Assembly: GCA_965199185.1 (NCBI GenBank)
Contig: CBDAQW010000040.1
Coordinates: 1-64,000, forward strand
DNA from: Endozoicomonas sp965199185
GTDB lineage: Bacteria; Pseudomonadota; Gammaproteobacteria; Pseudomonadales; Endozoicomonadaceae
DNA: 64,000 nucleotides
Direction of reading: 5' to 3'
Part shown: positions 1 through 9,905 of the stretch, piece by piece
Layout of the letters: each line of letters starts with the position of its first letter
Position numbering within the stretch: position 1 is the first letter of the stretch
Notes under the pieces: generated by a model
Told to the model about the DNA's origin: nothing
The model's database searches: none
Seen by the model: the letters and a program-made list of their open reading frames with translations, nothing else
Made by a program: the position numbers and the translations under genes

Positions 1-324
1 TTCTGCGCGCAAAACCAACTCTACAATATCTGAAGATACCGATATCGGCTGACCGACTGGCGCACGGTTAAACTGCATCAGTTCAGAGTCCTGCTTATAG
101 GTGGACATTCGCTGATCCACATCAGACAAAGCCTCATACACTATTTGAGAAACCACATCCACCGGATTGCTAAACAAAGTAGAAACATAACTAACGCTAT
201 AGGTGGTTCCCATAATCTTGCCATTAAAGGTATTCAGCCTGGGGCGGGTGACAAGAATGGACAAGGTAACCAGCACTAAAATAATGCCGGGAATCAACAA
301 TGATCTGGAAGACCTGGAAAGCAA
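1..324 (-). CDS. apbE: FAD:protein FMN transferase ApbE, 5' part (cut by window edge)
   Basis: ApbE-family enzymes transfer FMN from FAD to a threonine of target proteins, classically NqrB and NqrC. The reverse-strand translation has an N-terminal hydrophobic segment (about residues 9-25), then MGTTYSVSY and a downstream VDQRMSTYKQDSELMQFN stretch, both typical of the ApbE N-terminal domain. An in-frame TAA lies 24 bases upstream of the chosen start. The best start is the TTG at 322-324, preceded by an AGGGG ribosome-binding site 7 bases upstream. The catalytic C-terminal part lies left of base 1. The nqr operon in this window (26404-32266) encodes the likely substrates. In Vibrio apbE usually follows nqrF, but here it is more than 26 kb away. 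Confidence 0.85.
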   Translation of the reverse strand, partial: MLSRSSRSLLIPGIILVLVTLSILVTRPRLNTFNGKIMGTTYSVSYVSTLFSNPVDVVSQIVYEALSDVDQRMSTYKQDSELMQFNRAPVGQPISVSSDIVELVLRAE

Positions 325-535
325 GATACACCCCTGATTGCAGGATTACTAATGACACAGCCAGCCGTTGACTGAGGCGAACCAGTTTACCACTGCCGCA
401 TTTACGCCGCCAGCCTGCTGAAAGGCTCTCAAATTTATGGCTTTTTCTTAAACTCGGCTAACTGGAATAATTGCTTTTTTACCAATCTGACATAGACTTA
501 CCCGAAGTCCTTTAACTGTGAATTTGAGGGTGTTC

Positions 536-2557
536 ATGATGTTTTTTTCGGCTCACAGTGCAAAGGCAATATCCACATTCATTACATTCTTCCTAGCACT
601 ACTGTTTAACGTAGACTCCATGGCATTCCAGACGAGTATGGGGTCTACCACAACCGCTGTCTACACTTCAAAAGAATATACATCTGAATACAAAGTCACT
701 GAACAAAGTGCCACTTATCCCTCACCCATTCATACCGTAAAAAATATTACTTCTCAGCCGGACTTTCATCAAAACACCACTACTGGCAAGGAGCAAACAA
801 CACTGCCCAGACCAACTGGTCTGCACTCTGTTCTACCATTAATAACAGAGTCGCAATCAACCAAAGGCTTTCTGGTAATGCGTCGTTCGTCATACATTGA
901 TCATCAAGGAAAGTTTCGTTGTACGCTGCACCTTGCCGGACATCCTGCAAGCAAGACTCGCGGGATGTCTTCAGCCAATGGCAGCAGGCAAATTTCGGTT
1001 TCGGACTGTCATAAAGATTTGTTGTCTACGCTCTCACTTGATCCGGAGCCTTACTATAACAAAGGAAATAAATATTACGCACTGGCCATTCCGTTAGACA
1101 ACCGCATTGAGGTTTATTTTCTTAATGCTGACCACCTTTATTTTTATCCTGGTAGCGATGACAATCGCTATACCCTGCCCTTCAGAGGTGTACAGAAAGT
1201 ACAGTTCTATCCCAGCGGGCATGTTCTGGTCGCAGGCTCAACCTATTTTTGGAAAGTCAGAATCTACGACATTGCAAAGGCGTTTAATCAGCGTACCGTG
1301 CCGGGCTTACTCTACAATGTTTATGACATAAATAATGCTCCAGACCTTCAGGATTATAACAGCCAGGGTTACGCTCATTATTTATACAACCCAAGAGCCA
1401 CTGATTTTACAACACTTGGCATAATCAGAAACGCGATTCATTATGTGCCACCCGGAATGGCACCAATTGGGATGGACTTTCCTGTGCTTCCCGTTGATAA
1501 CTGGGTTATTGACAGTATTGATATCATCAGGAATGAGCCAGACAATATTTATAAAAACACCTATCCGGAACTCATCATAATGAACCACCGCATTCTTCGG
1601 ACTGAAGCAGAGGGTGGCCCATTAATTATGAGTAATGTGCTGCGATCAAGCGATGCTAATAATGCATTCAACACCCTACTACTCTCGGCGAGTCTGTGCA
1701 GGCAGACGTTTTCAACTCGCTCAATCTCTCCTCGCCCGGAAGTGAGTATTGCTTTCACTCAGTTTCCGATAGTTGAACAAGAGGACGGATACCGCTGCGA
1801 CTATTCAAAATACACATTAACCCTATGGGATAGCACCGGGCGTCTGACAGCTGATGTGCCTGCGTTTGAAACAGAGAGCCTCGCTCCGGCTACCCTCTTG
1901 CCCCTCAATACCCAGCCTGCCGGACACTACGTGTATACCATTGAAGATGACAAAGTGAACTTAATAAAGTTCAGGATTGGCGATAGGAATTCCCCGACCT
2001 TTCCAGTCCTGAAAGCATTAATCCCTGACTCCGGTTATGAAATCCCCGTGACCGGTGTTCAAAAAATCTGGTTCACTTATGACCCGGACCATATCCTTCT
2101 GTTGGTAGGAGAACGTGAACCTCTCATACAACTCTGGAAAATACGATCAAATGATGAAGGTGGCAGCCAGTTGATGGCCGAGCACACCTTGGCACCCAAC
2201 TGCAAACCAATACAGGCAGAGGTGACAAAAGATCATCAACTGCTCATTAATTTCAACCCAGGCTGTGAATCCTCCCCTTTTATTCTGAAGTTTGCGAGTT
2301 ATCTGCCGGGCATTAATACTCTGACAAGACCTCAGGCTTTTGCAACAACACAGATGACTCTGCCGAAGCCCATGAATCAACTAACCCTCTGTGCTTGTTC
2401 TGATACCAGCACGCCATCAACCAACACGCCACCAAATAGAGGCGACACCACCACAAACTCTGCGAATATAGGCAACGGTGCTGAGGCTCACTATGGAAAA
2501 GGATCAGCATTTCTTATTTTACTGGCAGCATTGGAGACCCTGCTTCTTTCCTATTGA
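536..2557 (+). CDS. Secreted beta-propeller-like protein, function unknown
   Basis: About 673 residues. ATG 536 is preferred over the upstream GTG at 518 because a GAGGG lies just upstream of it. The N-terminus is a signal peptide (hydrophobic stretch ending near VDSMAFQ). A Thr/Ser-rich region of about 80 residues follows. The body contains repeated propeller-like strands: GVQKVQFYPSGHVLVAG and GVQKIWFTYDPDHILLLVG are two copies of one blade motif, each followed by a K-x-R or LWKIR strand as in WD40-like folds. The last 18 residues are hydrophobic (FLILLAALETLLLSY). No enzymatic motif was recognised. It stands alone between apbE (opposite strand) and sdaA. An exported host-interaction protein is plausible but unproven. 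Confidence 0.7.
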   Translation: MMFFSAHSAKAISTFITFFLALLFNVDSMAFQTSMGSTTTAVYTSKEYTSEYKVTEQSATYPSPIHTVKNITSQPDFHQNTTTGKEQTTLPRPTGLHSVLPLITESQSTKGFLVMRRSSYIDHQGKFRCTLHLAGHPASKTRGMSSANGSRQISVSDCHKDLLSTLSLDPEPYYNKGNKYYALAIPLDNRIEVYFLNADHLYFYPGSDDNRYTLPFRGVQKVQFYPSGHVLVAGSTYFWKVRIYDIAKAFNQRTVPGLLYNVYDINNAPDLQDYNSQGYAHYLYNPRATDFTTLGIIRNAIHYVPPGMAPIGMDFPVLPVDNWVIDSIDIIRNEPDNIYKNTYPELIIMNHRILRTEAEGGPLIMSNVLRSSDANNAFNTLLLSASLCRQTFSTRSISPRPEVSIAFTQFPIVEQEDGYRCDYSKYTLTLWDSTGRLTADVPAFETESLAPATLLPLNTQPAGHYVYTIEDDKVNLIKFRIGDRNSPTFPVLKALIPDSGYEIPVTGVQKIWFTYDPDHILLLVGEREPLIQLWKIRSNDEGGSQLMAEHTLAPNCKPIQAEVTKDHQLLINFNPGCESSPFILKFASYLPGINTLTRPQAFATTQMTLPKPMNQLTLCACSDTSTPSTNTPPNRGDTTTNSANIGNGAEAHYGKGSAFLILLAALETLLLSY

Positions 2558-2612
2558 TGTGGTTAGCCGCCATTGATACTCTTCATGAATAAAATTAACC
2601 AAATGAACAGCA

Positions 2613-2742
2613 TATACCCATCGTCTTTGAAGGTGTGGGAGGAATGGCTGCTCTCGCTCACCCCGGTCACCTACCAGTTCCAGGCTCACGGGGCTTAGTT
2701 CGCTTGCTGCCTACCCACATCTCCAAACCTAATGGGTGTATA
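2613..2742. repeat. Imperfect long inverted repeat upstream of sdaA
   Basis: TATACCCAT (2613-2621) pairs with ATGGGTGTATA (2732-2742). Inside these, AAGGTGTGGGAGG (from about 2630) pairs imperfectly with CCTACCCACATCTCC (from about 2710). The whole can fold into one long interrupted hairpin of about 130 bases between the propeller gene and sdaA. It could be a non-autonomous repeat element or a leader structure. No glycine-riboswitch core was recognised in it. Confidence 0.5.
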
Positions 2743-2780
2743 GACACCTGTTAAAAATCATGATTATTCGGAGCACAAGG

Positions 2781-4157
2781 ATGGGCTTAAGCATACTGGA
2801 TCTTTTCAAAGTAGGGCTTGGTCCTTCGTCGTCTCATACCGTTGGACCAATGGTTGCCGGGAACCGGTTTATTGCAGACCTCAACAGCAAACACCTCCTT
2901 GAACAAACCCATCAGATCAATGTAAATTTATACGGCTCACTTGCCATGACTGGCAAAGGGCACGCCACTGATACAGCCATCATGCTGGGTCTGATGGGCG
3001 AGAAACCTGACCAGATTGCGCCTGAAACCGCACCGAAACTGATTGATTCCATACGCCGTTCCGGCAAACTCAAATTAACCCAGCAGCACAGCATCGAATT
3101 TTCAGAAGACAGGCATCTGAATTTCTGTTTTGGCGAATCACTCCCGGTACATCCAAATGGTATGACATTAAGGGCTCTGGATGCATCCGGTATCATTCTG
3201 CATCAGGATCACTTTTATTCCGTAGGTGGAGGGTTTGTTTTAAATGAAATTGAGGCTACTCGTTCTTCAGATCAAAACACAGATATACCCCTGCCCTACC
3301 CTTTTACCAGTGCTCAGGAACTCCTGGACATTGGTCATCAAACCAAATTAACGATTGCTGAGATTGCTCTTGCCAATGAACAGCACCTGAACCCGGACAT
3401 CGACATCAAATCCAGCCTTCTGACCATCTGGCACATCATGGATACCTGTATCCAAAGGGGCTGCCACCAGTCGGGCAGCTTACCGGGAGGTCTGAATGTC
3501 AAGCGCCGGGCTGGCAAGCTGTTCCGAAAACTGAGTCAGAAAAAAAGCAAGCCAAAAGATCACCTGAATATTCTCGACTGGGTCAACCTCTTCGCGATGG
3601 CGGTCAATGAAGAGAATGCCAGTGGCGGTCGTGTCGTCACTGCGCCCACGAATGGCGCTGCCGGGGTTATTCCTGCAGTGCTCGCCTATTACGTGCGTTT
3701 TGATGAGAACAATAATGACGAGGGTATCTGCACTTTTTTAGCGACGGCTGCTGCTATCGGCATGCTTTATAAGAAAAATGCTTCGATCTCCGCTGCAGAA
3801 GTCGGCTGTCAGGGGGAAATTGGTGTGGCTTGCTCAATGGCGGCAGCAGCACTCTGCGCCGTTTCAGGTGGAACTAACCAACAAATTGAAAATGCTGCAG
3901 AAATCGGCATGGAACACAACCTTGGTCTGACCTGCGACCCCATCGGTGGACTGGTTCAGGTTCCCTGCATTGAACGGAACACCATGGGTGCGATCAAAGC
4001 GATTAACGCCTCAAGGCTGGCATTGAGTGGCGATGGTACGCACCGGGTTTCTCTGGATGAAGTGATTAAGACCATGCATCAGACCGGTCTCGATATGCAG
4101 GACAAATATAAAGAAACAGCCACCGGTGGGCTGGCTGTCAACGCGGTACTCTGTTAA
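2781..4157 (+). CDS. sdaA: L-serine ammonia-lyase (L-serine deaminase)
   Basis: Converts L-serine to pyruvate and ammonia using a [4Fe-4S] cluster. The start at ATG 2781 (MGLSILDLFKVGLGPSSSHT) gives 458 residues, the usual length for single-chain bacterial enzymes, and has a GGAG 7 bases upstream. The longer frame from GTG 2736 would run into the inverted repeat. The N-terminal GPSSSHTVGPM motif, the central SGGRVVTAPTNGAAG motif and C-terminal cysteines for the cluster (VGCQGE, LTCDPIGG, VPCIER) are all present. gcvP starts 45 bases downstream on the same strand, so serine and glycine breakdown are probably co-transcribed. Confidence 0.95.
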   Translation: MGLSILDLFKVGLGPSSSHTVGPMVAGNRFIADLNSKHLLEQTHQINVNLYGSLAMTGKGHATDTAIMLGLMGEKPDQIAPETAPKLIDSIRRSGKLKLTQQHSIEFSEDRHLNFCFGESLPVHPNGMTLRALDASGIILHQDHFYSVGGGFVLNEIEATRSSDQNTDIPLPYPFTSAQELLDIGHQTKLTIAEIALANEQHLNPDIDIKSSLLTIWHIMDTCIQRGCHQSGSLPGGLNVKRRAGKLFRKLSQKKSKPKDHLNILDWVNLFAMAVNEENASGGRVVTAPTNGAAGVIPAVLAYYVRFDENNNDEGICTFLATAAAIGMLYKKNASISAAEVGCQGEIGVACSMAAAALCAVSGGTNQQIENAAEIGMEHNLGLTCDPIGGLVQVPCIERNTMGAIKAINASRLALSGDGTHRVSLDEVIKTMHQTGLDMQDKYKETATGGLAVNAVLC

Positions 4158-4202
4158 GCGCCTGTTCGGACAACAGGTTATAAAATAAATAAAGGAAAAA
4201 AC

Positions 4203-7130
4203 ATGGCGGTTGAACAACAAACCGTTGCCGACAAGGCAACTCTGGAACAATTACAACAACAGAATGCCTTCGTGCATCGCCACATTGGACCTGATGCCAC
4301 AGAGCAACAGACCATGCTGAACCAACTTGGGCTGGATTCCATTGAGCAACTGGTAGAACAAACCGTACCCGCCAGTATTTTGCTTAATAAACCACTATCC
4401 CTTGATGACAGCCAAACCGAAGCAGCGGCACTCGATTATCTGAAGCAGTTGGCACAACAAAATATTGTCAACAAATCCTATATTGGCATGGGATATTACA
4501 ATACCCATGTACCCGCCGTCATCCAGCGTAATATTCTGGAAAATCCTGGCTGGTACACCGCTTATACGCCTTATCAGCCAGAAATTTCTCAGGGTCGACT
4601 GGAAATGTTGCTGAACTATCAACAGATGGTCATGGATCTAACCGGCATGAACGTCGCCAATGCCTCCCTGTTGGATGAAGCCACCGCAGCGGCTGAAGCC
4701 ATGGCGCTCTGTCGTCGCTCCAGCCGCAACAAAAAACCTGCTTTTTTTGTGGCAGACGATGTCCATCCACAAACCATTGATGTCATCAAAACCCGGGCAG
4801 AACCGCTTGAGATTCCCGTCGTCGTTGGCAATCCATATACAGACCTTGATAAGCACGAAATTTTTGCCGTCCAGCTGCAATATCCCGGCACCTACGGTCA
4901 TATCACAGATATTGAGCCACTGATACATCAGGCCAAACAACAAAAAATCATGGTGTCTGTTGCCACCGACTTGCTGGCTCTGACACTGCTTAAATCACCG
5001 GGCGAAATGGGTGCGGATATTGTACTGGGCAGCAGTCAACGATTTGGTGTACCCATGGGGTATGGCGGTCCTCATGCAGCTTTCTTTGCTGCCAGCGACA
5101 AACTGAGACGAACAGTACCCGGTCGCATTATCGGTGTTTCTGTGGACTGTCGTGGCAATCAAGCCTTGCGCATGGCCATGCAGACCCGTGAACAACACAT
5201 TCGCCGGGAAAAAGCGACATCCAACATCTGTACCGCCCAGGCATTGCTTGCCAATATGGCGGCAGCTTATGCCATTTATCACGGCCCGGAAGGTTTGAAA
5301 AACATCGCTGAACGGGTTCATCGTCTGACCAGTATCCTGCATTCCGGTTTCACCGACATGGGCTTTCAGTGTAATACCAGCTTCTTTGACACCCTGACCA
5401 TAAAAGTAGGCAGCAATCAGGAAACGATTTATAACCGGGCATTACAGGAAGGCTGTAACCTACGCCTGATCAGCGATGATCGTCTTGCGGTGAGTCTGGA
5501 TGAAACCACCACAGCCGACGATGTGAACAACCTGTTCAATATTTTTATGGGCAAAGGCAAAGCATTGGATATTGGTTCGATTGATCGCCAACTCTGTGCT
5601 AGCTCTGAAACCCTCTCCGGCATTAAAGAAGAGCAGCGTCGTTCAGATGCCATCCTCAGGCATCCGGTCTTCAATACCTATCATTCAGAAACCGCTATGC
5701 TGCGGTATCTGAAGCAGCTGGAAAACAAGGACTATTCGCTGGTACACGGCATGATTCCACTGGGTTCCTGCACCATGAAACTGAACGCCACCAGTGAAAT
5801 GCTGCCGGTATCCTGGCCGGAGTTTGCCAACATTCACCCCTTTGCACCCAGACATCAGGTCACCGGTTATCTGACGTTAATTCGGGAACTGGAATCCGCA
5901 CTGGCAGAAATCACCGGCTATGATGCCATCTCCATGCAGCCCAACTCCGGAGCTCAAGGGGAGTACACCGGTCTGCTGGCGATTCGTAATTATCAAAAAG
6001 CCAATGGGCAGGGTGATCGTAATATCTGTCTGATTCCTTCTTCGGCACACGGAACCAACCCGGCCTCTGCCGCCATGCTGAACATGAACATTGTTATTGT
6101 GGAGTGTGATGAGAACGGCAATGTCAATCTAGAAGATCTGCAAGCCAAAGCTGAGCAATACAAAGAGACTTTATCCGCCCTGATGGTTACCTACCCTTCC
6201 ACCCACGGGGTTTATGAAGAGGAAATCAGTACCATCTGCCACATCATACACGACAACGGTGGTCAGGTTTATATGGATGGTGCCAACATGAACGCTCTGG
6301 TCGGCATAGCCAAACCCGGAAACATCGGCTCCGATGTTTCTCACCTGAATCTGCATAAAACCTTTGCCATTCCTCATGGTGGCGGTGGTCCGGGTATGGG
6401 TCCCATTGGTGTAAAAAGCCATCTTGCGCCCTATCTTCCCAATCATTGTGTCAGCAGCATAGATGGAGACCACGAAAGTATGGGCGCCGTTTCAGCAGCC
6501 CCCTTTGGCAGTGCTTCGATTCTCCCCATCAGCTGGCTCTATAATGTGATGCTTGGCAGAACCGGACTCAGAAAAGCGACAGAAGTCGCCATTCTAAACG
6601 CTAACTATATGGCGGAAAAACTGTCAGGTCATTACCCCATTCTCTACCGTGGCAGAAACAACAAGGTCGCCCATGAGTGTATTGTGGATATCCGCCCCAT
6701 CAAAGAAGCCTCTGGTATTTCTGAAGAAGATATCGCCAAACGACTGATGGATTATGGTTTCCATGCCCCCACCATGTCATTCCCTGTGGTGGGCACTTTG
6801 ATGATTGAGCCTACTGAATCAGAAAGCCTGGAAGAGATTGATCGCTTTGTGGATGCCATGATTGCTATTCGAAAGGAGATCAGCAAAGTCCAGGCTGGAG
6901 AATGGCCGTTGGATAACAACCCTTTGTGCAATGCGCCACACACCATGGCGGATATTGCTGACAGCCAATGGGATCGCCCTTACAGCCGTGCGCAAGCTGC
7001 TTTTCCATATAAAAGCCCACACAACAGCAGTCGCATGAACAAATATTGGCCCGGAGTTAACCGGGTCGATAATGTCTTTGGTGACAGGAATTTCATCTGC
7101 TCTTGTCCCGGAATAGACGATTACCGTTAA
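4203..7130 (+). CDS. gcvP: Glycine dehydrogenase (decarboxylating), P-protein of glycine cleavage
   Basis: The PLP-dependent P-protein decarboxylates glycine and passes the aminomethyl group to lipoyl-GcvH. At 975 residues it is the fused, homodimeric type. Visible motifs are the N-terminal RHIGP, the Gly-rich GYGGPHAA of the first half, and the PLP-lysine segment HLNLHKTFAIPHGGGGPGMGP in the second half. ATG 4203 follows AAAGGAAAAAAC. It lies 45 bases after sdaA. gcvT is 7.8 kb further on with its own leader, and no gcvH was found in the window, so the system is split in this genome. Confidence 0.97.
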   Translation: MAVEQQTVADKATLEQLQQQNAFVHRHIGPDATEQQTMLNQLGLDSIEQLVEQTVPASILLNKPLSLDDSQTEAAALDYLKQLAQQNIVNKSYIGMGYYNTHVPAVIQRNILENPGWYTAYTPYQPEISQGRLEMLLNYQQMVMDLTGMNVANASLLDEATAAAEAMALCRRSSRNKKPAFFVADDVHPQTIDVIKTRAEPLEIPVVVGNPYTDLDKHEIFAVQLQYPGTYGHITDIEPLIHQAKQQKIMVSVATDLLALTLLKSPGEMGADIVLGSSQRFGVPMGYGGPHAAFFAASDKLRRTVPGRIIGVSVDCRGNQALRMAMQTREQHIRREKATSNICTAQALLANMAAAYAIYHGPEGLKNIAERVHRLTSILHSGFTDMGFQCNTSFFDTLTIKVGSNQETIYNRALQEGCNLRLISDDRLAVSLDETTTADDVNNLFNIFMGKGKALDIGSIDRQLCASSETLSGIKEEQRRSDAILRHPVFNTYHSETAMLRYLKQLENKDYSLVHGMIPLGSCTMKLNATSEMLPVSWPEFANIHPFAPRHQVTGYLTLIRELESALAEITGYDAISMQPNSGAQGEYTGLLAIRNYQKANGQGDRNICLIPSSAHGTNPASAAMLNMNIVIVECDENGNVNLEDLQAKAEQYKETLSALMVTYPSTHGVYEEEISTICHIIHDNGGQVYMDGANMNALVGIAKPGNIGSDVSHLNLHKTFAIPHGGGGPGMGPIGVKSHLAPYLPNHCVSSIDGDHESMGAVSAAPFGSASILPISWLYNVMLGRTGLRKATEVAILNANYMAEKLSGHYPILYRGRNNKVAHECIVDIRPIKEASGISEEDIAKRLMDYGFHAPTMSFPVVGTLMIEPTESESLEEIDRFVDAMIAIRKEISKVQAGEWPLDNNPLCNAPHTMADIADSQWDRPYSRAQAAFPYKSPHNSSRMNKYWPGVNRVDNVFGDRNFICSCPGIDDYR

Positions 7131-7147
7131 CCATTGAAAACACGTAA

Positions 7148-7175
7148 AGAGTCATATATTAGAAACTATGACTCT
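7148..7175 (+). terminator. Possible terminator hairpin after gcvP
   Basis: AGAGTCATA (7148-7156) and TATGACTCT (7167-7175) form a perfect 9-bp stem with a 10-base loop, 17 bases after the gcvP stop. The following TCATAATTTGCTCTT is only weakly T-rich, so efficiency is uncertain. The remaining bases up to 7403 are AT-rich and show no gene. Confidence 0.5.
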
Positions 7176-7403
7176 TCATAATTTGCTCTTCCCAGAGTTT
7201 TTCAAGATGATTGTCACAGAACCTGCAAATCCGACAGGAGCAGGATGAGAAATTCGTCTTTACAGGCTACAAAAACAAAACAATCTAACCAAGTAGAAAA
7301 AAAATTGTATTTTTTTTTCACTTAACTAAAATTCAAAAAACACATACACATCAGGACTAAAAATACATGGAGGTTAATATCATTAATACTGTGAACTGGA
7401 TCC

Positions 7404-8573
7404 ATGAGAATTCTAAAATTTATACTTTTAATAATTACATTTAGCTTGGCTCCACTGTCTTTTAGTGCTCCAAATATTCATAATACTTTTTTTGATCTAT
7501 TTATTGGTGAAGACTTAAAATTCGAAGACGCAATATATATTAGTTATGAGCCTACCGGCCATCGTTTTCATATACGCCCTATCTATAACCCTTACCCATC
7601 GACCCGTCTCGTAGAGACTGCCGTCGACGATCAACAACGGGAAGAGTTTTATCGCTTTCTGCTTACTACCTATGAACTTACTGGCCATCGTTATCCTGCA
7701 AACTCTATCTATATCTATAACTCCCAGCCACCGACTCATTTCACCGGTACGCCCATCGACATTCAACAACGGGTAGAACTTTATAGTTTTATGCTTTTTC
7801 AGGCAATATTATCAACCTTATACACTATTATGGGTACGGAAACAGCATCAGAAAATCCATTTCATCTGACACCAAATACAAACGCTGGTCTCATTCCTTC
7901 CACCCCTGATCTTGTTTTTTACAATTGGACGTCTATTTTTGACGCTAACAACTGGAGAGATATATTTCTCGATGCCATCGGCAGAGCATTAAGTAAGGAA
8001 GATACAGATCAGTATTTTGTACTTCTGCGCTCAGGGCCGGTTTTCAACTACCTTCTTAATTCACCAGACGTTACAACTTCATCAGATGCAAACCAGGATA
8101 CTGAAGACACAAAAAACAAACAGAGAGTAGTTCTCCATTACTCAAGGATGGAATTGGGCACTACCACACCATCAATGCAAAATACTGGCTTACGTGACTA
8201 TATAAGAGTGGTATACCAATCAATCAATGATAGTAACTCATATAACCTATCAATATTAGTGAAAGATGCTTTTGCTACGCACGAATATCAAGTTCATGCG
8301 GTTTTCATGAGTTCAAAAAACCGAAAACTCAGTCTAAGGTCCAAACAGTTCAGAAAAGACTACCACGAAAAAGACAACACTGATGATGCATCAGGAGCAA
8401 GTTCTTCAATGGTTGCAAATTTTTTTACTCTATCTCAGCCTGAGTTCCACCCTCAAACCTTTAAAGTACAAGAAACCACACCAAAACTTAATGGAATAAA
8501 TATTGGCATAAAGTTGCTCTTGCTTTTACTTCAGTCAAAAATCACCAATGGTAATAAGTTCCCCCACACATAA
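7404..8573 (+). CDS. Exported protein of unknown family, first of a tandem pair
   Basis: 389 residues with a signal peptide (FILLIITFSLAPLSFSA). The mature N-terminus, APNIHNTFFDLFIG, is nearly repeated in the next gene (APNSYENSFDLFIG). The two also share C-terminal segments: LLRSGPVFNYLLN with LLRSDPLFNFILN, and EYQVHAVFM followed by SLRSKQF with EYQVHAVFM followed by SLRTKQF. Residues about 48-130 contain an internal duplication (TGHR...IYN...QQR-E-FY/LY). A short hydrophobic stretch (IKLLLLLLQ) lies near the C-terminus. No known domain was recognised. The upstream sequence ACAATCTAACCA is also duplicated before the second gene, so the duplication included leader DNA. Confidence 0.65.
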   Translation: MRILKFILLIITFSLAPLSFSAPNIHNTFFDLFIGEDLKFEDAIYISYEPTGHRFHIRPIYNPYPSTRLVETAVDDQQREEFYRFLLTTYELTGHRYPANSIYIYNSQPPTHFTGTPIDIQQRVELYSFMLFQAILSTLYTIMGTETASENPFHLTPNTNAGLIPSTPDLVFYNWTSIFDANNWRDIFLDAIGRALSKEDTDQYFVLLRSGPVFNYLLNSPDVTTSSDANQDTEDTKNKQRVVLHYSRMELGTTTPSMQNTGLRDYIRVVYQSINDSNSYNLSILVKDAFATHEYQVHAVFMSSKNRKLSLRSKQFRKDYHEKDNTDDASGASSSMVANFFTLSQPEFHPQTFKVQETTPKLNGINIGIKLLLLLLQSKITNGNKFPHT

Positions 8574-8675
8574 CAATCTAACCAGGTAGAATCCTAAAAA
8601 TAAAATGACCATCAGGATTACAACCACATCGAAGCTAACAACCCTTAATATCAACAAACAAAGAGGACTAAATTC

Positions 8676-9716
8676 ATGAGAAAGCTTATAGCCTTAATAC
8701 TTACATCAATCTTGTCTCCACCTTCTATCAGCGCCCCAAATAGCTATGAGAATTCTTTTGATCTATTTATTGGTACAAACTTAAAACACGAAGATGCACT
8801 TCATATTAGTTATGACATTGCTGGCAATCATTATTTTATAACCCAACTTTATAATAACCCTCAGGCATCCACTACCCCTACAGAAACTTCCACTGATAAT
8901 CAACAACACGAAGAATCTAACAGCTTACTGTTTTCTCAGCCAACCTCATCAAGCCTAGACACTGTTACAGATTGGGAAAAATCAGAAACAGAAGCAGCAA
9001 CAATAAATCCATCTCATGTTAATGCCAATACAGATGCCTATCACACACCTTCCTCATCTAATCAAAATTCTGACAACCAGGACTCTATTACCGGCGTTCA
9101 CAACTGGAGCCATATATTTACTGATGCCATCACCAGGGCATCAAATCATGGTACTGTGTTCACTGGAACGCTTGATAGATTAAGAGATTCTTTTTTACTG
9201 TTGCGCTCAGACCCGCTTTTCAATTTCATACTTAATGCACCAGAACCTGTAACGTCATCAGGTGCAAATATGGACACCGAAGACGCACAAGATTCACAAC
9301 GAGTAACTTTTCATTATGCGGCAACAACAGCGGGTATTATTGCAGATGAAATGAGACGCACCGGTTTACAAGATTATATAAAAGTGAGTTACAAATCATC
9401 AACTCATCAAAACCGCTATAGCATAACAATATTGTTAAGATATGATAGTGATACGAAAGAATATCAAGTCCATGCTGTTTTCATGCGTTCTAACGAAGAA
9501 AAAATCAGCTTAAGAACTAAACAATTCAGAGAGGATTACACCGGAGCAAAGGGTTCTGGAAGATACATTCCTAAAGATGTTTCATCAAGCACTGGCGCTG
9601 GCACATCTACATCAGAGCCTAAGAATCAAAAAAAACCCTCATCATCCGTTGCGCAACTTGCTATGGCTATTGGTCTGTACTTTCTATCAGCACAAGCAAA
9701 TAACAAACACCCTTAA
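8676..9716 (+). CDS. Exported protein of unknown family, second of a tandem pair
   Basis: 346 residues, with ATG 8676 preceded by AGAGGA. It has a signal peptide (LIALILTSILSPPSISA) and is homologous to the gene at 7404 over its N-terminus, over the LLRSDPLFNFILNAPEPVTSS region and over the DYIKVSYKSS...EYQVHAVFMRS region. It lacks the internal repeat of its partner and has a Ser/Thr/Asn-rich middle. The C-terminus ends in a Ser-rich stretch and a weak hydrophobic segment (LAMAIGLYFLSA). Function is unknown. The pair could be surface or secreted factors, but nothing in the sequence proves that. Confidence 0.65.
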   Translation: MRKLIALILTSILSPPSISAPNSYENSFDLFIGTNLKHEDALHISYDIAGNHYFITQLYNNPQASTTPTETSTDNQQHEESNSLLFSQPTSSSLDTVTDWEKSETEAATINPSHVNANTDAYHTPSSSNQNSDNQDSITGVHNWSHIFTDAITRASNHGTVFTGTLDRLRDSFLLLRSDPLFNFILNAPEPVTSSGANMDTEDAQDSQRVTFHYAATTAGIIADEMRRTGLQDYIKVSYKSSTHQNRYSITILLRYDSDTKEYQVHAVFMRSNEEKISLRTKQFREDYTGAKGSGRYIPKDVSSSTGAGTSTSEPKNQKKPSSSVAQLAMAIGLYFLSAQANNKHP

Positions 9717-9905
9717 GACTAGCCAGATCAGTATTTTCAGAAGATCCTTTTGGTCTTTTTAAAAAAATTTTTTTTGATAAAAATCAATACTATAAAATCA
9801 ATAATCATCTAGAATTTACGTCCAAAATCCTGACTGACACCTCAAACCTTCTGGCTTGTGGTGTCTTCTTGGCATTTCCTTCCAAGCATATTGAGTTTTT
9901 CTGCT

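Noticed and set aside
2558..2780. Glycine riboswitch before sdaA-gcvP, or before gcvT at 14738-14920
   Set aside because: Neither leader shows the conserved glycine-aptamer core sequences. Only a long imperfect inverted repeat is visible before sdaA.
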